From Scatosoma sp045588185 (GTDB lineage: Bacteria > Bacillota > Clostridia > Christensenellales > Borkfalkiaceae), in the NCBI GenBank assembly GCA_045588185.1, contig JAZNDR010000034.1, positions 1 to 29,130 on the forward strand: a stretch of 29,130 nucleotides of DNA. Direction: 5' to 3'. The translations under genes and the position numbers were made by a program. Position 1 is the stretch's first letter, and each line of letters begins with the position of its first letter. This document shows, piece after piece, positions 7,953-15,139 of the stretch. The notes under the pieces are model-generated. The model saw nothing but the letters and a program-made list of their open reading frames with translations, ran no database searches and had not been told where the DNA came from.

Positions 7953-8755
7953 TATTTGGAGTTTCTGTAATCGGTGGGGGTTACACCGTACTCTTTTTTG
8001 AAATTGTTGATGAGGTGGCTAGCAGAGGCGTAGGCGTATTTTTCCGCTAATTCCTGTAAAGACAGCGAGGTGGAGGCAAGCTGATTGCGGATATTTTCCA
8101 GCTTGACCTTGTTGATGTATTGCTTGGGTCCCATGCCCAAGGTCGTTTTAAATAGGTGCCGTATATGCTTTTCACAATAACGGAATTCGTCCGCGATATC
8201 GCGTACCTGTAAATCCTCTTCAAGATGTGAATTGATAAAATATACCATTTTTTCCGTTAGCTCGGTACTTTTTTTAACATAAGGATTGATATCTTCCAAG
8301 TAATTCAACAGCCGACAGCAAAAATAGGAATTTGCGTAATGTATCTTCGTTTCGATACGAGTTTGTATCAGTTGAATGATTTTGGTCGCTTCCGTATTTT
8401 CTGCCGCTGCGTCGAAATGCTTTAAATTGAATACCTTATTCACGGGGAAATTCATATTGTGCGGAATAAACCAATAGCAGGTAAAATGCCAGTGCTCGCA
8501 TTCCGACGAAAGGGTGCGCACGTTTGCTGAACTGCCCAAAAACAAGCTGTTTTCCGTCAGTATAATCCGCTCGCCGTTGGTGAGCCGTATTTCCGCGTTT
8601 CCTTCCAAAGTCAAAATGGCGCAATACATTTTGCGGGGGTCTTTTAAAAGGGTGTTTTTATAGTACCCGTAGGTGTGCGTGTTATATACCGTGATGAGGT
8701 TGACGGTAGCGATTCCCCAAAAGGGGTTGGTGGCGAATTGTTGATGGTTCTGCAT
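7952..8755 (-). CDS. AraC family transcriptional regulator
   Basis: 267 residues from ATG at 8755, preceded by GGAG seven bases upstream; the longer frame starting TTG at 8767 would begin inside that Shine-Dalgarno sequence. The N-terminal cupin-like sensor (MYCAILTLEGNAEIRLTNGE, HWHFTCYWF) is followed by two C-terminal helix-turn-helix units: LQVRDIADEFRYCEKHIRHLF and LSLQELAEKYAYASASHLIN, ending YGVTPTDYRNSK. Divergent from the long glycan operon starting at 9125, which it most likely controls. Unlike the other two regulators here it has a normal leader with a Shine-Dalgarno sequence. Confidence 0.9.
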   Translation of the reverse strand: MQNHQQFATNPFWGIATVNLITVYNTHTYGYYKNTLLKDPRKMYCAILTLEGNAEIRLTNGERIILTENSLFLGSSANVRTLSSECEHWHFTCYWFIPHNMNFPVNKVFNLKHFDAAAENTEATKIIQLIQTRIETKIHYANSYFCCRLLNYLEDINPYVKKSTELTEKMVYFINSHLEEDLQVRDIADEFRYCEKHIRHLFKTTLGMGPKQYINKVKLENIRNQLASTSLSLQELAEKYAYASASHLINNFKKEYGVTPTDYRNSK

Positions 8756-8784
8756 AGTTTTCTCCAAAAATCCTATTTGTTGGT

Positions 8785-8813
8785 ATTATACGGAAAAATT
8801 TTATTTCTGTCAA
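8785..8813 (-). promoter_or_regulatory. Consensus promoter of the 7952-8755 AraC regulator
   Basis: Minus strand TTGACA (8808-8813), exact 17-base spacer, TATAAT (8785-8790). The motif TTGGTATT (plus strand, 8780-8787) overlaps the -10 and recurs at 8841-8848 in front of the divergent promoter, a possible shared regulator site. Confidence 0.85.
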
Positions 8814-8857
8814 GTAAAAAAAGTTCGTTTTTTGCAATTATTGGTATTTTTTATGTA

Positions 8858-8886
8858 TTTACATTTTCCCTCCTGCATGGTATACT
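8858..8886 (+). promoter_or_regulatory. Promoter of the long glycan operon
   Basis: TTTACA (8858-8863), 17-base spacer, TATACT (8881-8886) with extended TGG. The start point is expected near 8893, leaving a leader of about 230 bases before the first gene at 9125. Confidence 0.75.
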
Positions 8887-8892
8887 TTTTGT

Positions 8893-9124
8893 GATATGAT
8901 CGAGAAAAGCCGTTAAAATTCGGTTTTTCGCGAAACGCGGAAAGGGGCGCGCCCCTTTGTATATATTCATATACAAAAAAAATCTTATTCGAAAAGAAAA
9001 AACGGCGGACGAAAGAGCGCGGAAAAGTATACGGTCAGGTTTGCATTTTGTAAGCGGCGGTTTTAAAAAGACAGATTTTTCCAAATCCAACTCGGTGCGA
9101 TAAATGAAAATGAGGAGAAAGCGA
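8893..9124 (+). other. Long structured 5' leader of the glycan operon
   Basis: This stretch has no credible gene. It holds consecutive potential hairpins: GAAAAGCCG/CGGTTTTTC (8904-8912 with 8921-8929, one G-U pair), CGCG-AAA-CGCG (8929-8939), the perfect palindrome AAAGGGGCGCGCCCCTTT (8941-8958), and GTATAT/ATATAC (8959-8964 with 8969-8974) followed by eight A. None is followed by a U-tract, so no classic terminator is seen. I recognise no known riboswitch class. The remainder (8990-9110) is A/G-rich and ends in the Shine-Dalgarno AGGAGA at 9113-9118. Confidence 0.5.
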
Positions 9125-11518
9125 ATGTTACTGGTAAAAAACGGCAAAAAATACGCGGAAGTGTTCGTGATAGAAAACGCTTCGCAAACGCTGCTTTACG
9201 CCGCGCAGGCGTTCATTGACGCCGTAACCGCCGTTACGGGCGTTACGCTTTCTTTGCGCGCGCTTCCCGCATTCACGGGAACGGAAACGGGCGTGGTGCT
9301 TGCGACCTTTTCACAGGTTCAAGCCGATCCGTTTTTTGAAAGCTGGTCGGAAAAATGCAAAAACGACGGCTTTTGCGCCGTGAAAAAAGGGAACGCGGTA
9401 TATTTGCTTTCGCATTTGGAACGGGGCGTAGTGTACGGCGCGCACGATTTGTTGGAAAAGAACGCGGAAATCGTTTGGGCGCGCGGAGCAAACGAGGAAC
9501 GGCTTTGCGCGTTAAAAAAGAAAACGCTTGTTTTGAAAAATTACGATTATGCGGAAAACAGTCCGTTTACCGTCCGCGCTTGGAATTTATGCGGCATCGG
9601 CACGGAAGGCGAGGGGCACGCGGACGAGGGGACGCTCGCCTATACGGGTGCGAACAAATCGAACGCCGTGGCGCACCGCTTTGAAACGCGTTGGGAAAAA
9701 TACGGCTTGTTCGGTTCGGGCGTGATTTTGGAAGAGCTTGCGAATATCGACTATCTTTCCGCCGAGCACCCCGAATGGTTTATGACCGCGCCCGACGGCG
9801 GGGTTATGCCCGCACTCAACGGTTGGGACAGCTATTTGAATTATTATAACGCAGACCTTGCCAAAGCGTTTGGGAGAATGCTCGCCGCTTGCGCGGAGAA
9901 GCTTGGCGAGGGGAATTTGGGGCATTGGAATATGCCCGATAACCCGTATTTCTGTATGGTGCAAGGGGGTGTGAAATTACACGAACAGCCCTTTACCGCC
10001 GACGACGGCACGACCGTCTATCCCGCCGATAAAAATTATAAATCGACGGTGTACTTTAACTTTTTAAACCGCGTAATGCAAGAGGCGAACGCCGTTCGCC
10101 CGAATACCTATTTGCACGTGTTTGCCTACACTTACAGCGAGGAAACGCCTGCGATAGAGGTGGATAAACGGTTGATAATTACGCTCGCGCCGATATGCAC
10201 CAATGATAAATATGCGTATTCCGATATAAGCAATCACGACAACGACGGTATTCGCGACAATATCGTTCGGTGGTCGAAAAAGACGGAAAACCTCGAACTG
10301 TATACCTACTGGTCGTCTTTCCGCGGGGAAATCTATTCCCGACCGAATTTAGAGGTCGTCAAGCAAAATCTGTTATGGTTTGAAAGCTTGGGGATAAAGC
10401 GGGTGCAAATCGAGGGCAGAGTGGACTGTTCGCTGATAGAAAATCGAACGGGGAAACAGGAAAACGGCGTGCGGTTTTACGACATGAACGAGGCGTATCT
10501 TTGGGCGATGCACAAGCTGACTTGGAATCCCCGACAAGACACCGATTGCTTGATAGATAAATTTTGTAAGGCCGTGTATAAAGAAAGCGCACCGCAAATG
10601 CAAAAATATTTCCGCTTATTGAAACGGGGTTGGGAGCAAATGTACGGACTCGTTTGGTATAACACGGGCGGCGACGTGTACTATTTACAGTTCCTTATCA
10701 AAGCGGGGCTTGCGCAAGCGGTTTTAAAAACTTTGCGCAAAGCGTTGAGGAAAGCAAAGACGCCCGCGGTACAAAGAAAAATCACTGCCGTTTTGCAGAC
10801 GGTGGAAACGGAGATAGAAAAATACAAGGACTTCGAACGGGAAGAAGCGGAAGCCGTTTACACGGATATCGGCGAGGACGAACTCCTTTGTAAGCGTCAG
10901 CTCGATTATATCGGCAATCCGCAAAGCGAGTGGCACAAAGCGAAACCGCTGACGGTGTTGCGGTATTGCGACACAATGCAATATTACCCCAAAGAAGCGG
11001 ATTTTTCCTGCCGAATGCTGTACGACGATAAGAATATCTATATCGGGTACACCGTGTTCGACGACGAGGTGGGGGAAGAAAAAATCACCGCCGACGGCAA
11101 GAAACGGTACTATCGCGGAAACGGTAAGGAAATGATAAGCTATGCCGAAACGTATATCGGCGGAAACTCGTTCAATCAGGATACCTATTACGGTTATATC
11201 AGCGGGTTTATGGCGGAGCGCGAGGAGCAGTGGTACGAAAACAAAGGCTCGCCCGAACGCAAGCCTATTCCCCAAGGCGTGCGCACGGTACAGTTTATGC
11301 AACTATCGGACGACCCGAAAAAGCGGTATTGTTTCCAAGTACAGGTAATACCGTATACCGCACTCGGCGCAACGGCGGATAGCTGTACGCCGTACGGCTC
11401 GTTCGTGTACTACACCGACCGTTTCGGCAGAGGGGGCTGGATGGGCTACGGCTTATGGTGTAAACCGAATTTTTCATCGTACCGTTTGAAAGAACGGGAC
11501 AAAGGAGGAGAGAAATGA
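9125..11518 (+). CDS. DUF4838-type putative glycosidase with C-terminal binding domain
   Basis: 797 residues, no signal peptide. Residues 1-130 look like the small alpha/beta domain found before GH67/GH20-like barrels (GVVYGAHDLLEKN). The central part (about 140-520) resembles DUF4838: ANIDYLSAEHPEWFMTAPDG, LGHWNMPDNPYFCM and FLNRVMQEANAVRPNTYLHV, a region compared to alpha-glucuronidase-like barrels. Roughly the last 200 residues resemble CBM9-like beta-sandwiches (DFSCRMLYDDKNIYIGYTVF). The frame begins at ATG 9104, but AGGAGA at 9113-9118 lies inside it, so ATG 9125 is preferred. The stop overlaps the next start (ATGA at 11515-11518), so translation is coupled to the first permease. Likely an intracellular sugar-acting enzyme of unknown substrate. 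Confidence 0.7.
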   Translation: MLLVKNGKKYAEVFVIENASQTLLYAAQAFIDAVTAVTGVTLSLRALPAFTGTETGVVLATFSQVQADPFFESWSEKCKNDGFCAVKKGNAVYLLSHLERGVVYGAHDLLEKNAEIVWARGANEERLCALKKKTLVLKNYDYAENSPFTVRAWNLCGIGTEGEGHADEGTLAYTGANKSNAVAHRFETRWEKYGLFGSGVILEELANIDYLSAEHPEWFMTAPDGGVMPALNGWDSYLNYYNADLAKAFGRMLAACAEKLGEGNLGHWNMPDNPYFCMVQGGVKLHEQPFTADDGTTVYPADKNYKSTVYFNFLNRVMQEANAVRPNTYLHVFAYTYSEETPAIEVDKRLIITLAPICTNDKYAYSDISNHDNDGIRDNIVRWSKKTENLELYTYWSSFRGEIYSRPNLEVVKQNLLWFESLGIKRVQIEGRVDCSLIENRTGKQENGVRFYDMNEAYLWAMHKLTWNPRQDTDCLIDKFCKAVYKESAPQMQKYFRLLKRGWEQMYGLVWYNTGGDVYYLQFLIKAGLAQAVLKTLRKALRKAKTPAVQRKITAVLQTVETEIEKYKDFEREEAEAVYTDIGEDELLCKRQLDYIGNPQSEWHKAKPLTVLRYCDTMQYYPKEADFSCRMLYDDKNIYIGYTVFDDEVGEEKITADGKKRYYRGNGKEMISYAETYIGGNSFNQDTYYGYISGFMAEREEQWYENKGSPERKPIPQGVRTVQFMQLSDDPKKRYCFQVQVIPYTALGATADSCTPYGSFVYYTDRFGRGGWMGYGLWCKPNFSSYRLKERDKGGEK

Positions 11519-12456
11519 CGAATCAAGCGCAAACGGAATTTCAAAAGGCGGTCAAAACGAAAAACGCCTATAAGCGCAGTCAGCTCATTTTTGTTTGGGG
11601 CTGGCTGGCGTTACCGATTATCAAATGGATAATCTTCTACTGGGGTACGAATATTACTTCGTTTATCGGCGCATTCCAAGACCCCATTACGGGCAACTTT
11701 TCTATGACGAACTTCCGACAGGTTTGGGCAAGTATGTGGACGAGTCCCAGCCTCGATTCGTTAAGCGTAGCGTTTGAAAACACGCTCAAATACTTCTTGA
11801 CGAATAATCTTATCAAACTGCCGATACAGCTTATCACCTGTTATTTCTTATATAAACAGGTCAAGGGCTATAAATGGTACCGTTTCATTTTATATCTGCC
11901 CGCGATACTCCCCGGCGTCGCGATGGCGGCGGTGTTCAAGGAAATGGTTGCCTCGGGCGGCGTGTTGCAGGCGATGGGCTTTAATATCCCCGCGAACGGC
12001 TTGCTTGGAATGCCTGAAACGGCAACGAACACCATTTTGGCGTATACGGTATGGACGGGTATTTGCGGAAATATGCTTCTCTACTGCGGAGCAATGCACC
12101 GTATTCCCTTGGAAGTTTTAGAGGCGGCGCGCCTCGACGGTATCGGGCCTTGGAAAGAATTTACCAGCCTTATCCTGCCTATGATTTGGCCTACCTTATC
12201 CACCTGCCTCGTGCTGGCTTGCTGCGACTTTTTAAGCGCAAGCGGTCCTATCCTGCTGTTGGCTTCCGACTCGTACTCGCTGCGCTCGACGACCATTAGC
12301 TACTGGATATGGTCGAAGGTCTACGCAGGCGGTGTGCAGGGCGCGGGACAGTACAACCTCGTTTCGGCAGCGGGCTTGCTCTTGACGGCGATTGCCGTAC
12401 CCTCGGTATTGCTTATTCGAAAAGCGTTCGATATGATACCGTCGGTGGAATACTAA
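11515..12456 (+). CDS. ABC sugar transporter permease (LplB/UgpA type)
   Basis: 313 residues with about six hydrophobic segments. The cytoplasmic EAA loop that contacts the ATPase is clear: PLEVLEAARLDGIGPWKEFT, followed by LILPMIWPTLSTCLVL. This is the inner-membrane-type permease of CUT1 carbohydrate importers, of the polysaccharide-transport LplB branch. Its start overlaps the stop of the DUF4838 gene by four bases, and GGAGGAG just upstream provides the Shine-Dalgarno sequence. It pairs with the next gene to form the channel. Confidence 0.92.
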   Translation: MTNQAQTEFQKAVKTKNAYKRSQLIFVWGWLALPIIKWIIFYWGTNITSFIGAFQDPITGNFSMTNFRQVWASMWTSPSLDSLSVAFENTLKYFLTNNLIKLPIQLITCYFLYKQVKGYKWYRFILYLPAILPGVAMAAVFKEMVASGGVLQAMGFNIPANGLLGMPETATNTILAYTVWTGICGNMLLYCGAMHRIPLEVLEAARLDGIGPWKEFTSLILPMIWPTLSTCLVLACCDFLSASGPILLLASDSYSLRSTTISYWIWSKVYAGGVQGAGQYNLVSAAGLLLTAIAVPSVLLIRKAFDMIPSVEY

Positions 12457-12474
12457 AAGGAGGAAAATTGAAAA

Positions 12475-13392
12475 ATGTTACATCGTAAAAAAGTACAAGA
12501 CGTAAATTTCATTTTCCAAAAAAAGACGAAAGGGGAACAGGCGTTACATATCGTTATGATCGTCATTTTATCCGCTTGGTGTCTGACCTTTTTATTCCCC
12601 CTGCTTTGGCTGTTGATACAGTCTCTGTTCGATAGAAATTCCTATGCCATAGACCTCATTCTATACGGGAAATTCTCTTTGCCCAAGGTATGGCACTTTG
12701 AAAACTACCTCGACGCGTTTTCAGTGTTAGAGGTGGAAACGGGGGGTACGAAAACCAACTTCTTCGGAATGCTGTTCAACAGTTTGTGGTTTATTGCCAT
12801 CGGCGAAACTTGGTGTTTGCTTTGGCCTGTTATGGTGGGGTATATTTTCTCCAAATACCGTTTTCCCGGCAGGTCGTCCTTATACGCCGTTATCATTTTT
12901 GCGATCACCGTACCCGTCATTGGCGCGTCGGGTGCGTACTATAAGCTGATAGATTTCTTCAATTTATACGACACGGGTCCCTTATTCGTTATTATCACGG
13001 GCCTTGGCGGTTTTGAAAGCTCTATGCTTATCTATTACGGCATTTTTAAAGGTATTTCTTGGAGCTACGCCGAATCGGTATTCATCGACGGCGGGGGACA
13101 CACGAGAGCGTTTTTCTCGGTTATGCTTCCCCAAGCAATGCCTGCCATTTCGGCAATGATGGTTACTTCGCTGATAAGTCTTTGGAATCAGTACGAGCAA
13201 TTCATTATGTACTTGCCGTCCTTCCCGACGGTGGCGACGGGCTTGTACTACGTTTCCCTCAGCACCAACGATACTCCGCAGGTCTTGTATTATTCGGGCT
13301 TGATAATCAGTATCGTTCCCGTGCTTATTATCTACGCGCTCATGGCGGAAAAAATGATGAAAAACCTTTCCATCGGCGGATTGAAAGGCTAA
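12475..13392 (+). CDS. ABC sugar transporter permease (YtcP/UgpE type)
   Basis: 305 residues, six predicted membrane spans, first near residues 25-45. The EAA loop reads WSYAESVFIDGGGHTRAFFS then VMLPQAMPAISAMMVTS, as in the second permease of CUT1 importers. AGGAGG at 12458-12463 precedes the ATG by 11 bases. Together with the upstream permease and the downstream binding protein it makes an importer lacking only the nucleotide-binding subunit, which is not in this window. Confidence 0.92.
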   Translation: MLHRKKVQDVNFIFQKKTKGEQALHIVMIVILSAWCLTFLFPLLWLLIQSLFDRNSYAIDLILYGKFSLPKVWHFENYLDAFSVLEVETGGTKTNFFGMLFNSLWFIAIGETWCLLWPVMVGYIFSKYRFPGRSSLYAVIIFAITVPVIGASGAYYKLIDFFNLYDTGPLFVIITGLGGFESSMLIYYGIFKGISWSYAESVFIDGGGHTRAFFSVMLPQAMPAISAMMVTSLISLWNQYEQFIMYLPSFPTVATGLYYVSLSTNDTPQVLYYSGLIISIVPVLIIYALMAEKMMKNLSIGGLKG

Positions 13393-13425
13393 AAAATAAA
13401 AAAGAAAATGAGGAGATAGAAACTT

Positions 13426-15114
13426 ATGAACAAAAAATTAACGAAAGCACTTTCTATGGTATTGGCTTGCGGTATGCTGCTTTCCGCAACGGCTTGCGGC
13501 GGCGGTTCTTCCAACGGCTCGTCCACGGGCGGCGGCTCGGTGGAAATAGACAAAACCGTGCCCACGGGCGGGGACGGCGACGCGGAACAAACGCTGGATA
13601 TTTACCTGCTGTATAAAGGCTACGGCGACTTGTGGCTGAAATCGGCTATCAACCGTTTCGCCGCGCAGACTTGGGTACGCGAAAAATATCCCCAGCTTTC
13701 CATTAACTACACCTTTAACTCGACGGACTCCCACCCCCATCAAAAACTGACGGCGGGCGCGTCCATCAATAAATACGACTTAATGTTCGGCGTCAATATG
13801 CAAGGCTACGAATCGAAGGGCGTGCTTGCCGATTTGACCGACAGCGTGTACCTTGCGGAAGTTCCCGGGGAAGAGGGTACGAAGGTTATCGACAAGATTC
13901 CTCAGTACGCGCTCGACTTGGTAAGAAACGCTACGGCAGAACCGCGCGCGGACGGCAACGATACCTATATGGTCGTTTCGTATATCAAGGATTTCTGGTC
14001 GCTTATGTACAACGCGGACATTTTAAAAAGTATGAACTTGGAAGTGCCTTTGACCACCGATCAATTCTTGGAAACGGCGGAAACGATCCAAACGACGGGC
14101 TATACCTGGGCGAAGGGCGAAAAGGGCTATAACGTCCTCACGAACCGCGCGGGCGCAAACTATTGGAGAGATTCCTACGACCTTTGGTGGAGTCAGTACG
14201 AGGGCGCGGAAGGGGTAAACAATTATTACGAAGGCTACGACCCCCTCGAAGAACAAACGAACTCTAACGTCGTGTTACAGCAAGCGGGCAGATTAGAATC
14301 GCTTAAAGTGGTAGAATCTATTTTGACGAAGTACAGCTATTCCAAGCGCGACGAAGCGAACTACCGCGTGGTGCAGACGGCGTTTTTGATGGGCGACGGC
14401 GTATTCCACTGGAACGGCGACTATTTCGCGTCGGAAATGCAGACGGAGATAGACACGCTGAAAAGTCAGGGAATCAACTACGATATTCGGTATATGAAAG
14501 CGCCTGTTATCAGCGCAATCATTCAAAAGACGCCCACCATTAAAACGGACGCGGAGCTTCGCGCCGTTATCAAGGAAATTGACGCGAATATCCTTTACGC
14601 CGATTCGCAGGCGAAGAAAAACGGCGTGTCGCAAGCGGACTTCGAAATTATCGTCGAAGCGCGCAGCTTTGCGGGGCTCAGCCGTGTTTCGGGACAGTCG
14701 GCAATCATTCCCTCGTACGCGGCGGGTAAAGCCGTAGCGGCGGACTTCCTGCGCTTTATGTACACGGAAGAATCCATTAAAGACTTTACCGTATCTAGCG
14801 GCGGCATCGTATTCCCGACGACCTACGATATGGCGGCTGACCAAGAGGTATACGCGAAGATACAGCCGATTCATCAATCCAAGCTGAAAATTATGCAGGG
14901 TACTTCCAACTATCCCTTTACCTATTCGGTATCCGCAGGCGGTACGCGTTTGGGCAAGGGCGGACTTACCAGCCTCTATTATCAAGGTAAATTTGAGGTA
15001 AACTTCACGCTTCCCGAAGGCTCCCGTCAGTCGGCGGCAGACATTTTGGCGGACGAGGCAAGCCACTGGAATAAGAACACTTGGGACCAAATGGTGGCTT
15101 CGGCTGGCGCGTAA
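13426..15114 (+). CDS. Sugar ABC transporter solute-binding lipoprotein
   Basis: 562 residues. A lipoprotein signal (MNKKLTKALSMVLACGMLL then SATAC with Cys24) is followed by a Gly/Ser linker, so the mature protein is tethered outside the membrane. The body fits a large family 1 extracellular solute-binding protein: hinge-type segments MVVSYIKDFWSLMYNADIL, and a C-terminal part with SAIIPSYAAGKAVAADFLRF and FTVSSGGIVFPT. At about 560 residues it belongs to the longer binding proteins that accompany LplB/YtcP permeases and handle oligosaccharides. GAGGAG at 13410-13415 is the Shine-Dalgarno sequence. Ligand unknown. Confidence 0.9.
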   Translation: MNKKLTKALSMVLACGMLLSATACGGGSSNGSSTGGGSVEIDKTVPTGGDGDAEQTLDIYLLYKGYGDLWLKSAINRFAAQTWVREKYPQLSINYTFNSTDSHPHQKLTAGASINKYDLMFGVNMQGYESKGVLADLTDSVYLAEVPGEEGTKVIDKIPQYALDLVRNATAEPRADGNDTYMVVSYIKDFWSLMYNADILKSMNLEVPLTTDQFLETAETIQTTGYTWAKGEKGYNVLTNRAGANYWRDSYDLWWSQYEGAEGVNNYYEGYDPLEEQTNSNVVLQQAGRLESLKVVESILTKYSYSKRDEANYRVVQTAFLMGDGVFHWNGDYFASEMQTEIDTLKSQGINYDIRYMKAPVISAIIQKTPTIKTDAELRAVIKEIDANILYADSQAKKNGVSQADFEIIVEARSFAGLSRVSGQSAIIPSYAAGKAVAADFLRFMYTEESIKDFTVSSGGIVFPTTYDMAADQEVYAKIQPIHQSKLKIMQGTSNYPFTYSVSAGGTRLGKGGLTSLYYQGKFEVNFTLPEGSRQSAADILADEASHWNKNTWDQMVASAGA

Positions 15115-15139
15115 ACGAGAAAAATAAGGAGAAAATTCG

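Noticed and set aside
9104..9124. Upstream ATG at 9104 as start of the DUF4838 gene
   Set aside because: The AGGAGA ribosome binding site lies inside this extension and is well placed for ATG 9125.
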